Source: DASULA01 sp036278435 (GTDB lineage Bacteria; Actinomycetota; Actinomycetes; Mycobacteriales; DASULA01). From it: 26,948 nt of DNA. Positions 17,553-25,135 of the stretch are shown here, one piece after another. How positions within the stretch are numbered: the first letter of the stretch is position 1; the number at the start of each line of letters is the position of its first letter. The stretch is taken from contig DASULA010000299.1 of the NCBI GenBank assembly GCA_036278435.1, positions 1 through 26,948 of the forward strand. Reading direction: 5' to 3'. The translations under genes were made by a program, and so were the position numbers. The notes beneath the pieces are model-generated. The model was not told where the DNA came from. It saw only the letters and a program-made list of their open reading frames with translations, and searched no databases.

Positions 17553-19454
17553 GTGGCTGGGCGGATCCGCGATGAGGACATCGCGCTGGTCCGCGAGCGG
17601 TCGCCGGTCGAGGAGGTAGTCGGCGAGCAGGTGGCGCTGCGCAACGCCGGCGGCGGCTCGATGAAGGGGCTGTGCCCGTTCCACGACGAACGCTCCCCGT
17701 CGTTCCACGTCACTCCGGCGCGCGGGCTGTGGTACTGCTTCGGCTGCGGCGAGGGCGGCGACGTCATCCGGTTCGTGGAGAAGGTGGACGGCGTCGGGTT
17801 CACCGAGGCGGTCGAGCGACTGGCCGCCCGCGCCGGTGTCCAACTCCGCTACGTCGAGGGCGGGTCCGCGCCGATCCGCCAGCGCGGCGAGCGGTCCCGG
17901 CTGCTGGAGGCCAACGCCGCCGCGCAGGAGTTCTACGCCGGCCAGTTGGCCGGCGTAGAGGCCGGCCCGGCCCGGGAGTACCTGACCGGGCGCGGGTTCG
18001 ACTCCGACGCGGTGGCCCGGTTCGGCTGCGGGTTCGCCCCGGCTGGCTGGGACGCGCTGACCCGCCACCTGCTCGGCCGCGGGTTCAGCCAGCGGGAGCT
18101 GATCACCGTCGGGCTGTCCCGGGAGTCCCGCCGTGGTGGCGTCATCGACCGGTTCCACCGCCGACTGCTCTGGCCGATCCGGGACACCTCCGGTGACGTG
18201 CTCGGTTTCGGTGCCCGCCGGCTGTTCGACGACGACCCGATCGAGGCCAAGTACCTCAACACCCCGGAGACCCCGGTCTACAAGAAGGGCCAGGTGCTCT
18301 ACGGCATGGACCTGGCCCGCCGCGACATCGCCCGTCGGCACCAGGCCGTGGTGGTCGAGGGATACACCGACGTGATGGCCTGCCACCTGGCCGGGGTGCC
18401 CACCGCGGTGGCCACCTGCGGCACCGCGCTCGGCGCCGAGCACATCGGTGTGCTGCGCCGGTTGCTGATGGACTCCGACGAGTTCGGCGGCGAGGTCATC
18501 TTCACCTTCGACGGTGACGAGGCCGGCCAGCGGGCCGCGCTGCGCGCGTTCGCCGACGACCAGCGGTTCGTCATGCAGACGTTCGTGGCGGTCGAACCGG
18601 GTGGCCTGGACCCGTGCGAGCTGCGTCAGGCCAGGGGGGATGCGGCGGTGCGGGATCTGGTCGCCCGCCGCCAGCCGCTGTTCGCCTTCGCGCTGCGGGC
18701 GGTGCTGTCCCGCTACGACCTGGACACCGCCGAGGGTCGGGTGCGGGCGCTGGACCGGGCCGCCCCGCTGGTCGCGCGGATCAAGGACCGCTCGCTGCGC
18801 CCGGAGTACGCCCGGCGGCTGGCCGGTGACCTGGGCATGGAGGTCGAGCCGGTGCTGGCCCGGGTCGCCGAACTGGTGCGCGCCGACCGTTCCGGGGGTG
18901 GCCGGCCGGCGACGGCGTCCCGGCCGGCCGGTGGTGCCGAGCGGTCGGCGGGTGGCCGCGCCGACGGCCGCCCCGACCCGGAGGATCCGCGGCTGCGGGT
19001 GGAGCGCGAGGCGCTCAAACTGGCCGTGCAGGTGCCGGTGCTGGCCGGTCCGCTGTTCGACGCGGCCGACGAGGACACCTTCACCCATCCCGCCTACCGG
19101 GCCATCCGGCACGCGATCGCCGAGGCCGGCGGGGTCGCCGCCGCTCCTGGTGGTCCGGCCTGGGTGGAGCGGATCACCGACGGCCTGGGTGACCTGCTGC
19201 TGCGCTCCATGGTCGCCGAACTGGCCGTGGAGCGGCTCCGCACTGCCGTCGAGGCCGATGCCCGCTACGTCGCCGAGATGCTGGCCCGGTTGCGCGAGAT
19301 GGCGCTGGCCCGGCAGGTCGCCGACCTCAAGGGCCGGCTCCAGCGGATCAACCCGCTGGAACAGCCCGACGAGCACACCAGGTTGTTCGGCGAGCTGATC
19401 GCGCTGGAGCAGTTCAAGCGGGGACTGCGCGAACAGGCTATGGGCGAGACCTGA
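17553..19454 (+). CDS. dnaG: DNA primase
   Basis: A 633-residue bacterial primase that makes RNA primers at the replication fork. The N-terminal zinc-binding domain has C41, H44, C62 and C65 (CPFH...CFGC). The catalytic core includes RFHRRLLWPIRD and the YLNTPETPVYKKGQVLYG block; the TOPRIM metal site is VVVEGYTDVMA (E269) and FTFDGDEAGQ (D320, D322). After a Gly/Ala/Arg-rich linker (about 450-475) comes the C-terminal helicase-interaction domain, which begins PRLRVEREALKLAVQ. GTG at 17553 fits the family N-terminus (AGRIRDEDIALVRERSPVEE). The stop overlaps the next start (TGATG). Confidence 0.97.
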   Translation: MAGRIRDEDIALVRERSPVEEVVGEQVALRNAGGGSMKGLCPFHDERSPSFHVTPARGLWYCFGCGEGGDVIRFVEKVDGVGFTEAVERLAARAGVQLRYVEGGSAPIRQRGERSRLLEANAAAQEFYAGQLAGVEAGPAREYLTGRGFDSDAVARFGCGFAPAGWDALTRHLLGRGFSQRELITVGLSRESRRGGVIDRFHRRLLWPIRDTSGDVLGFGARRLFDDDPIEAKYLNTPETPVYKKGQVLYGMDLARRDIARRHQAVVVEGYTDVMACHLAGVPTAVATCGTALGAEHIGVLRRLLMDSDEFGGEVIFTFDGDEAGQRAALRAFADDQRFVMQTFVAVEPGGLDPCELRQARGDAAVRDLVARRQPLFAFALRAVLSRYDLDTAEGRVRALDRAAPLVARIKDRSLRPEYARRLAGDLGMEVEPVLARVAELVRADRSGGGRPATASRPAGGAERSAGGRADGRPDPEDPRLRVEREALKLAVQVPVLAGPLFDAADEDTFTHPAYRAIRHAIAEAGGVAAAPGGPAWVERITDGLGDLLLRSMVAELAVERLRTAVEADARYVAEMLARLREMALARQVADLKGRLQRINPLEQPDEHTRLFGELIALEQFKRGLREQAMGET

Positions 19455-20035
19455 TGCCCGAACTGCCCGGCTGGCTCCGGTCGCTGGCTGGCGACCGGCC
19501 GCCCCGCGAGGCGCTGCGCGGCGTGCCCGCCGACGACCGGCTGCTGGCCTGGGCGACCCTGGAGGGTGGCGGGATCGTGCTGGCCACCCGGTGTGGCCTG
19601 TGGCTGCCCGACCGGACCGAGCGGCCGCTGGGCTGGCACCAGATCGTGCGGGCGACCTGGCGGGACGGCGTGCTCACGCTGGTCGAGGCGGTCGAGGCGG
19701 TACGGCCGGAGCAGACGGTACGGCCGGAGGAGACGGGGCTGACCGGGCGGGGCGCCAGGGTGATGGTGGAGTCGCCGCCGGCGCGGTACCGGCTGACTGA
19801 GCCCCGCCGGGTGCCCTTCACGGTGCGCCAGCGGGTCGAGCACAGCATCGGCTACCGCGCCCACCACCACCTCGATCCGTCCGGCGGCGTGTACGTGGTC
19901 GGCCGGCGGGTGGCTGGGCGGGACGGGCTGACCTGGTATCTGATCTTCGACGGCGGGGCCGACCCGGAGGATCCGCTGGCCCGGATCCGGGCCGACGAAC
20001 TGCTCGCCGAAGCCCGGGATGCCACCGGCCTGTAG
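19454..20035 (+). CDS. conserved hypothetical protein coupled to dnaG
   Basis: A 193-residue soluble protein with no domain I can name. It has no signal peptide or membrane helix. The first half alternates strands and Trp-rich turns (LLAWATLEGGGIVLATRCGL, then WLPDRTERPLGWHQIVRATW), giving a PH-like or beta-barrel impression; the C-terminal half (RVPFTVRQRVEHSIGYRAHH, then YLIFDGGADPEDP) contains the most conserved-looking residues. A central EAVEAVRPEQTVRPEE is encoded by tandem DNA repeats. ATG at 19454 overlaps the dnaG stop, so translation is coupled. Its position suggests a replication-linked role, but nothing in the sequence proves it. Confidence 0.75.
   Translation: MPELPGWLRSLAGDRPPREALRGVPADDRLLAWATLEGGGIVLATRCGLWLPDRTERPLGWHQIVRATWRDGVLTLVEAVEAVRPEQTVRPEETGLTGRGARVMVESPPARYRLTEPRRVPFTVRQRVEHSIGYRAHHHLDPSGGVYVVGRRVAGRDGLTWYLIFDGGADPEDPLARIRADELLAEARDATGL
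19682..19734 (+). repeat. tandem repeats inside hypothetical gene
   Basis: GTCGAGGCG occurs twice (19682-19690 and 19691-19699), then an 18-base unit GGTACGGCCGGAGCAGAC occurs twice (19699-19716 and 19717-19734) with one mismatch. All units are multiples of three, so expansion keeps the frame. Confidence 0.8.
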
Positions 20036-20102
20036 TCCGACCCGACGATGCCAGGCCCGGTCCGAATCCGTGGTTCGGCCGGAACGGGGTGCGCGAATAC
20101 GC

Positions 20103-20375
20103 TCAGGCCCGTTCCTCGCCGGTCGACGCCTCCTCGTACTCCCACCACCTGGATTCGCCGTCCGGCTGGTGGCCCGCGCCGCCCAACCGTTCCCGAACCG
20201 AGCTCAGCACGCCCCCGGCCTGGGCCTGTAGGACGCCCGCGGTGCTCTGCACGGTGGGGTGCTCGGCCACCCTGTGCGCGGTCCGCATGATCGACTCGTA
20301 CCGCTGCCGGCCGGCCCGGGTTCCCAGCACGTACCCGAGTCCGAGCCCGGCCAGGAAAGTGATCTTGTACGTCAT
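20103..20375 (-). CDS. small YtxH-like membrane protein
   Basis: A 90-residue protein. MTYKITFLAGLGLGYVLGTR has a short glycine-rich hydrophobic helix followed by AGRQRYE, the signature of YtxH-like small membrane proteins; the rest is amphipathic (HRVAEHPTVQSTAGVLQAQA) with an acidic, Trp-containing tail (SRWWEYEEASTGEERA). Function of such proteins is poorly known. A GGAGGCGGGC stretch precedes the ATG at 20375 on the minus strand. It converges on the hypothetical gene ending at 20035. Confidence 0.75.
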   Translation of the reverse strand: MTYKITFLAGLGLGYVLGTRAGRQRYESIMRTAHRVAEHPTVQSTAGVLQAQAGGVLSSVRERLGGAGHQPDGESRWWEYEEASTGEERA

Positions 20376-20640
20376 GCCCGCCTCCCGCGTCGCGCGCCCC
20401 GCCGGAGCGGGGCATCATGTCCTCTTACCCGCCTTCCCTGGATTACCCCGCCTGAACCACCCGGTGGGCACCCGGACCGGCGAACCGGTGGTACGGCCCG
20501 GGCGCGGGCCGTGGAATGCGAGCGCTGGCGGCAAAGTACACCGGCCGGCCCCCGGGTGGGGAACGGGTGTCGGCACCGGCGAGCGCCGACGGCCCGCGGT
20601 GCTGTACGCTGACCACTCGGTGCGGTTCACCCGCATCCGG

Positions 20641-20713
20641 TCCCCCATAGCTCAATTGGCAGAGCATGCGACTGTTAATCGCAGGGTTGTTGGTTCGAGT
20701 CCAACTGGGGGAG
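20641..20713 (+). tRNA. tRNA-Asn (anticodon GTT)
   Basis: A complete cloverleaf. The acceptor stem TCCCCCA (20641-20647) pairs with TGGGGGA (20706-20712), with discriminator G. D-arm is AGCTCAATTGGCAGAGC; the anticodon loop CTGTTAA (20672-20678) carries GTT at 20674-20676 on a five-pair stem TGCGA/TCGCA; the T-arm contains GGTTCGAGTCC. CCA is not encoded. Position next to dnaG matches other actinobacteria. Confidence 0.97.
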
Positions 20714-20942
20714 CCCATTCTGGCGGCAGACCCTGGATCCCGTCGATCACCGGCCCGGATCCGGGAACGCCCGCATGCGGCTCCACCCAGCCGGGCCCGC
20801 GGTTCGGCCGGCCGCCGGGGGAGCGGCGCAATGCCCATCCGCGGGATCGGCATGCCGGTCCGCCGGGTTCACCGGCGTTCACCGACATCGGCGCACACGA
20901 ACTCGACCGGATCGTGGTGCGCGAGTCGCGGTAGCGGCTGCC

Positions 20943-20978
20943 TGCCGGTGCCGGTGCCGGTGCGGGTGCGGGTGCCGG
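20943..20978 (+). repeat. hexamer tandem repeat TGCCGG/TGCGGG
   Basis: Six consecutive 6-base units: TGCCGG three times, TGCGGG twice, TGCCGG once. It is in a gene-free stretch, so length variation would be tolerated. Confidence 0.85.
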
Positions 20979-21701
20979 TAGTCGGGTTTCCGCCAGTTCT
21001 GGCGCTGGCACCCCGCCCGGAGACCTAATTCAGTTGTCGGCGGTACGCCCGCGCGCCCGTGGCCCGGGCCACCGGCCGATCTCCGGGCATGTCGATCGGG
21101 TGTCATCGGTGTCGTCGGCCGGTTGGGAGCCGCGATACCGTGCCGGCGCTGGTCGGTGGTCGTCCGGCAGCGGATACCCACAGGCGTTTTTTATTCCAGG
21201 TCATGATGTCATTCGTTCCTTTGCCGTGGAAGGTGGCGTTTGGGGGCACGTGACGCGGCTGCGCGGCCCGGCGCCCGGGATGGCGCGCGGTGGCTCCTCG
21301 TGCGACCGGCCGCCGGTACTCACCGCTGGGAGCGCCGGCCCGGAACGGGCCGGCCGACCGCGACGGTAGGCTCCTGTCCACAGCGGACAGTGAGCGTGGT
21401 CCGGCGACGCGGCATTGCCCGCCGCGGCGGGTCACGGTGGCCGCGCATTGCGGTTCGGGTGGATTTCGTTGGCGGCCGTTGTGCCGGGCGATCGCCTCGG
21501 AACCCGGTCGGGTTGCCGAGCAGAAGGACAGTTACTCCACGCTGATGCCATCAACCGGAGAGATGTCCCATCCGGATCGATCCATTCACGGCACCGTGGG
21601 TTCATGGATCCGAGGCGAACAAGGGGTAACCGTACGCAATCGCGGTCCGCGAGGATCCCGCCCGTTTTTGCCCGGTGCCGACCGGCTGCGACCGCGCCTA
21701 C

Positions 21702-21731
21702 TTGTTCATTCTGTTTCACTCCGCATATGAT
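21702..21731 (+). promoter_or_regulatory. lsr2: probable lsr2 promoter
   Basis: TTGTTC (21702-21707) and TATGAT (21726-21731) are separated by 18 bases and resemble vegetative -35 and -10 elements. Transcription would start near 21738, giving a 5' leader of about 190 bases. The surroundings are A/T-richer than the rest of the window, the kind of DNA that Lsr2 binds, so autoregulation is plausible. Confidence 0.55.
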
Positions 21732-21927
21732 CGGCGCAACAGTGATGGTAGGCACCGATCAAGCCCGTGGGGAATGGCGACGTTCTGGAGCGTTCGACGC
21801 CGGTGGCGGTACCCAGATATTCGCGGGTCGGACCAACGGTGACGTATCCCCGGGCTTCCCCGTCACTGTCCACCCACAACACGATCACGCAGCGACGTCA
21901 AACGCGTAATCAAGGAAAGGACCCGAG

Positions 21928-22281
21928 ATGGCTCAGAAGGTACAGGTCATCACCTACAGCGACCTGTCCGGCAAGGAAGGTGCGTCCGCGGTGACCTTCG
22001 GTTTCAGCGGCTCCACCTATGAGATCGACCTGACCGGTAAGGAGCAGGACGAGCTGGCAGCGACCCTCCAACCATATGTGGCGTCCGGACGCCGGGTCAC
22101 CGGGCGGACCGCCACCAAAGGCCCGGCCGCCGCGGCCGGCCGCCGGGGGAAGTCGACCGAGACCCGGCCCAATCCGCGGGACGTCCGGGTGTGGGCCGCC
22201 AAGAAGGGAATCAAGGTCAGCGACCGGGGCCGCGTTCCGGCGAACGTGATGGATCGGTATCTCGCCGACCGGAGTTCCTGA
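21928..22281 (+). CDS. lsr2: Lsr2 family nucleoid-associated protein
   Basis: A 117-residue Lsr2, the actinobacterial H-NS counterpart that bridges A/T-rich DNA and silences acquired genes. The N-terminal dimerisation part is MAQKVQVITYSDLSGKEG, then VTFGFSGSTYEIDLTGKEQD; a Gly/Ala/Lys-rich linker follows; the C-terminal DNA-binding domain is PNPRDVRVWAAKKGIKVSDR with the AT-hook-like RGR motif and the ending VPANVMDRYLA. AAGGAAAGGA lies eight bases before the ATG. Length and motif order are standard. Actinobacteria often carry several lsr2 paralogues, so this need not be the main one. Confidence 0.96.
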   Translation: MAQKVQVITYSDLSGKEGASAVTFGFSGSTYEIDLTGKEQDELAATLQPYVASGRRVTGRTATKGPAAAAGRRGKSTETRPNPRDVRVWAAKKGIKVSDRGRVPANVMDRYLADRSS

Positions 22282-22320
22282 GAAGCTCCGCCGGTGGTGG
22301 CCGGATTCGTTCCGGGACGG

Positions 22321-22359
22321 GCCTGTGCCGCGTCCGGCGTCGCCGGGCGCGGCACAGGC
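22321..22359. terminator. strong terminator hairpin downstream of lsr2
   Basis: GCCTGTGCCGCG (22321-22332) pairs perfectly with 22348-22359; after a single T-G wobble the stem continues with CCGGC/GCCGG around a three-base loop. The near-perfect 18-pair stem lies 40 bases after the lsr2 stop and 55 bases beyond the ferredoxin stop on the other strand, so it may serve both. Confidence 0.82.
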
Positions 22360-22413
22360 GCCGGCCGGCGGCCAGTGGGCGCGGCCCGCCCGGCGCACGT
22401 CCTTACTCGGTCC

Positions 22414-22620
22414 CTACCTGTCCTCATCCTCGAACTGGATAGCTTCTGACGGGCATGTCCACGCCGCATCCCGCACCCGGTCGCGCAACTCCGGATCGGG
22501 ATGTGGCTGCCGCAACAACACGATGCCGTCGGAGTCGCGCTGGTCGAACACCTCGGGAACGGTGAGCACGCAGTTCCCGGATCCGCAGCAGCGCTCCTGG
22601 TCGACACTGACCCGCATCAT
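22414..22620 (-). CDS. 3Fe-4S type ferredoxin
   Basis: A 68-residue single-cluster ferredoxin. Cysteines occur in MRVSVDQERCCGSGNC and again in TCPSEAI, matching the [3Fe-4S] pattern of actinobacterial ferredoxins that serve P450s; VPEVFDQRDSDGIVLLRQPH is typical of the family. Its gene follows the P450 gene on the same strand with a 146-base gap. ATG at 22620 and 22617 are adjacent; GGAGAGGGG upstream serves either. It should carry electrons from a reductase to the P450; the flavoprotein at 15593-16822 is a candidate. Confidence 0.93.
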   Translation of the reverse strand: MMRVSVDQERCCGSGNCVLTVPEVFDQRDSDGIVLLRQPHPDPELRDRVRDAAWTCPSEAIQFEDEDR

Positions 22621-22766
22621 GACCCCTCTCCTACGCCGGCTCTGGTGATTGGCGACTGGGATGTGGTGATTCTGGTGCGGTGACCAGCGTCATTCGCCGG
22701 GTTTCCGACCCCGGCAGCGTCACTGACCACCGTACTGACCATCACACCCGCCGGGACCCGCAACCC

Positions 22767-23966
22767 TCACCACGTCACCGGCAGCTCGTGCGTACCGAAG
22801 ATGATCATGTCGTGCCGAAGGGGTACCGCATCGGCGGGCACGGCCAGTCGCAGCGTGCCGAAACGGTCGAACAACCTGGTCAGCACGATCTGGAGTTCGG
22901 CCCGGGCCAGGGTCTGGCCGAGGCACTGGTGCACGCCGTACCCGAACGCGATGTGCCGGCGGCCCTGGCGCCCGAGGTCCAGCCGGGTGGGATCGTCGAA
23001 CTCCCCGGGATCCCGGTTGGCCGTGGACAGCAACGCGATCACCCCGTCGCCGGCCGGTATCGTCTGCCCGCCAATCCGTACGTCCCGCAGGGTGGCCCGC
23101 GGCAGCCCGAACTGAACGATGGTGCAGTAGCGCAACAACTCCTCGACCGCCGCGGGCACCAGCGACGGGTTGGCGCGCAGCCGTTGCAGCTCGGCCGGAT
23201 TCTCCAGCAGGGCCAGGGTGCTCAGACCGATCATGTTCGCGGTCGTCTCGTGCCCGGCCACCAGCAGCAGCAGCGCCATCGTGACCACGTCCTCGCGGGT
23301 CAACTCGCCGGGTCGCTCCCGGTCGGTGACCAGCCGGCCGATCAGGTTGTCGCCGGGGTGCTCCTCGTTGGCGGCCACCAGCCGTCCCAGGTAGTCCCTG
23401 AGCTCGTCGGAGGTGGCCCGTGCCTGCTCCGGGGTGCAGTCCCGCCTGAGGACGACCTGGCTTCGCTCCTGGAAGAACGCATGGTCGGCGTAGGGCACGC
23501 CGAGCAGGTCGCAGATCACCATCGAGGGCACCGGCAGCGCCAGCACCTCGACCAGGTCGGCCGGCGGGCGTCGGGAGGCCAGGTCGTCCAGCCGCTCGTC
23601 GACCACCCGTTCGATCATCGGGCGCATCGCGTCCACCCGCTTGACCATGAACTCCCTGGTGAGCATCCGCCGGAAGTAGGTGTGTTCGGGTGGGTCCATC
23701 CTGATGAAGGTCCGGACCGCCCTCTCGCGTTGCATCGCGGGCCGGATCAGCGGGAATCCCGGCGAGGACATGTCGGCGCTCAGATCGGGGTCGCGGAGCA
23801 CGCTTCGCACGTCGTCGTACCGGGTCACCAGCCAGGCATCCTGACCGTTCCACAGCCGGATCCGGGACACCGGATCCTCCTGTCGCCGCCGGGTGTACTC
23901 GGTGGCCGGGTCGAACGGGCAGGTCCGTTCCACCGGGAAGGTCGCCGTCGGTTGGGGCTGGCTCAT
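22767..23966 (-). CDS. cytochrome P450 (CYP105-like)
   Basis: A 399-residue bacterial P450. The I-helix oxygen-activation motif is AGHETT (237-242), the K-helix ExxR is EELLR (275-279), and the haem ligand is C348 in FGYGVHQCLG. MDPPEHTYFRRMLTREFMVK (from residue 90) is the C-helix haem-propionate region. The similarity and the adjoining ferredoxin gene suggest the CYP105 group of monooxygenases acting on xenobiotics and secondary metabolites; the substrate is not evident. ATG at 23966 follows AGGAGG at good spacing. Likely controlled by the TetR gene upstream through the dyads at 24031-24076. Confidence 0.96.
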   Translation of the reverse strand: MSQPQPTATFPVERTCPFDPATEYTRRRQEDPVSRIRLWNGQDAWLVTRYDDVRSVLRDPDLSADMSSPGFPLIRPAMQRERAVRTFIRMDPPEHTYFRRMLTREFMVKRVDAMRPMIERVVDERLDDLASRRPPADLVEVLALPVPSMVICDLLGVPYADHAFFQERSQVVLRRDCTPEQARATSDELRDYLGRLVAANEEHPGDNLIGRLVTDRERPGELTREDVVTMALLLLVAGHETTANMIGLSTLALLENPAELQRLRANPSLVPAAVEELLRYCTIVQFGLPRATLRDVRIGGQTIPAGDGVIALLSTANRDPGEFDDPTRLDLGRQGRRHIAFGYGVHQCLGQTLARAELQIVLTRLFDRFGTLRLAVPADAVPLRHDMIIFGTHELPVTW

Positions 23967-24030
23967 GCCGATCCTCCTGCCGCGTGCACGTCGGGTTGCT
24001 ATGCGCGTCGCTGCCGCTCGCCGCCGCGGA

Positions 24031-24076
24031 CGTTCAGCGACATCACTCTTACTGAACGTTAGCTAACATACGTTAG
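24031..24076 (-). promoter_or_regulatory. operator-like dyad cluster upstream of P450
   Basis: CGTTCAG (24031-24037) and CTGAACG (24052-24058) form an inverted repeat; GTTAGCTAAC (24058-24067) is a perfect palindrome; ACGTTAG occurs directly repeated (24056-24062 and 24070-24076). The A/T-rich core stands out from its surroundings. Such dyads fit a TetR-family operator; the neighbouring TetR is the obvious candidate ligand. Confidence 0.6.
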
Positions 24077-24152
24077 GAAATCTGCGGCGCGACCGTCACC
24101 CGATCCGGTGAACAGCCTGGCCGCGCCGGTGCCCCCCAACCGCCCCGCAGGT

Positions 24153-24218
24153 GTGAGGTTTTCGCAAGAAAACCTCACGCGTAACCGGTTACCGTTGCAG
24201 GTTTTCGCGAGAAAACCT
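24153..24218. repeat. 66-bp triple-palindrome element, copy 2
   Basis: Hairpin A: GTGAGGTTTTC (24153-24163), loop GCAA, GAAAACCTCAC (24168-24178). Gap of two, then GTAACCGGTTAC (24181-24192). Gap of six, then hairpin B: AGGTTTTC (24199-24206), loop GCGA, GAAAACCT (24211-24218). All stems match copy 1 at 14043-14108 exactly, and the spacings are identical, while both spacers and one loop differ. Confidence 0.9.
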
Positions 24219-24267
24219 CAGGGCACGCGAGCGGGCGAACGTCACCGGCCGCGGCACTAACGGCCGC

Positions 24268-24930
24268 TCAGTCGCCGGACGGGTTCATCGGCAGTCGCAG
24301 CAGCAGGACGATCAGGTCGTCGGCCAGCGCGAACACCCGGCCGGCCTGCCTCGGGTCGGGCATGGTCCGCCACAGCGAGATGATCCCGTGCAGACCGCTC
24401 CACAGCACGACCACGGCCCGGTCGGCCGGGATACGCAACCGCGCCCCGCCGCGGTCACACCGGCGCAGCGCGTCCCCGAGCGGCCTGAGCACGAGCCTGG
24501 CCGGATGTTCACGGAGCCGCTCTGGCGCCACCGGGTCCAGCGTCGTCCCGTACATCAGTCGGTAGTGGTTGGGAAAGTCCATGCCGAACTGGCAGTAGGC
24601 GTGGGCCTGGGCGCGCAGCCTGGTCAGCGGATCGGCGCCGGCCGCGGTGTCGGCGCGGCCCAGTGACTCGGCCACGTGGGCGTACTTGACCGCCAGTGCG
24701 GCCCAGACGAGTTCGGTTCTGTCGGCGAAGTGCAGGTAGATGCTCGGAGCGGCGATGCCGACCTCCCGCGCTATCGCGCGCAGCGACAGCGCGGCCTCGT
24801 TCCCGAGTCGTTCCAGCAGCCGTTCGGTCGCCTGCAGGATCTCCTCCCGCAGCCGATCTCCCTGCCCCTTCGGGCTGCGCTGCCGCCGGGGCCGCGCCGG
24901 AGGTTCGACTACCCCGGACTGTTCGACCAT
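24268..24930 (-). CDS. TetR family transcriptional regulator
   Basis: A 220-residue TetR protein. The DNA-binding domain is REEILQATERLLERLGNEAA then LSLRAIAREVGIAAPSIYLH and FADRTELVWAAL (about residues 28-80). The C-terminal part (AHAYCQFGMDFPNHYRLMYG and VVLWSGLHGIISLW) has the WHG-like signature of a TetR C-terminal family common in actinobacteria. A basic N-terminal extension (PARPRRQRSPKGQGDRL) precedes the fold. GAGGAGGT lies upstream of the ATG at 24930. It precedes the P450 on the same strand and probably controls it; the ligand is unknown. Confidence 0.93.
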   Translation of the reverse strand: MVEQSGVVEPPARPRRQRSPKGQGDRLREEILQATERLLERLGNEAALSLRAIAREVGIAAPSIYLHFADRTELVWAALAVKYAHVAESLGRADTAAGADPLTRLRAQAHAYCQFGMDFPNHYRLMYGTTLDPVAPERLREHPARLVLRPLGDALRRCDRGGARLRIPADRAVVVLWSGLHGIISLWRTMPDPRQAGRVFALADDLIVLLLRLPMNPSGD

Positions 24931-25088
24931 CCAGACCTCCTCGCGTCACCGTCGGCGCGGCGACCGGTCCGCGGACCCTACCGGCCACGGACGGTGTTCC
25001 GACGGCCTCGCAGTCCACCCCGGCGCCGTTCCAGGTGCGCCCCGGCGCGGGGTGGCCGTGGGGAGGGATGTGTGCTGTGCTGCGCTGT

Positions 25089-25107
25089 GTGGAGAGCGTC
25101 ACTCCAC
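25089..25107. promoter_or_regulatory. inverted repeat upstream of histidine phosphatase gene
   Basis: GTGGAG (25089-25094), seven-base spacer, CTCCAC (25102-25107), in the 205-base gap between the divergent TetR and phosphatase genes. It might be an operator for either gene; the evidence is position only. Confidence 0.35.
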
Positions 25108-25135
25108 TCACATCCCCATCAAACGTGGCAAAACA

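Larger units (their letters stand above)
20714..21927. other. 1.2-kb gene-poor region between tRNA-Asn and lsr2
   Basis: No open frame here looks like a protein on either strand: those present have low third-position GC or repetitive Arg/Pro-rich translations. Visible contents are a hexamer tandem repeat (20943-20978), an A/T-rich tract with TTTTTTATT (around 21186-21194), a promoter-like pair for lsr2 (21702-21731) and a 190-base leader with a weak GTGACG/CGTCAC stem around 21840-21867. A 60-codon minus-strand frame (21706-21888) was considered and not accepted. Confidence 0.6.
23967..24267. other. intergenic region between P450 and its TetR gene
   Basis: About 300 bases with no gene. It holds the P450 promoter with an operator-like cluster (24031-24076) and the second copy of the 66-bp triple-palindrome element (24153-24218), which lies 49 bases beyond the TetR stop on the minus strand. 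Confidence 0.7.

Noticed and set aside
20036..20102. Terminator hairpin between the dnaG-linked hypothetical and the YtxH-like gene
   Set aside because: Only a five-pair CCGAA/TTCGG stem with weak flanks was found; not convincing.
20641..20713. tRNA-Asn as an integration (att) site
   Set aside because: The 3' end of the tRNA is not repeated elsewhere in the window and no integrase gene is visible.
21706..21888. 60-codon minus-strand frame in the lsr2 leader region (begins MIVLWVDSDGEARGYVTVGP)
   Set aside because: Third-position GC is well below neighbouring genes, it overlaps the likely lsr2 promoter, and no domain is recognisable. It might be a decayed fragment but cannot be supported.
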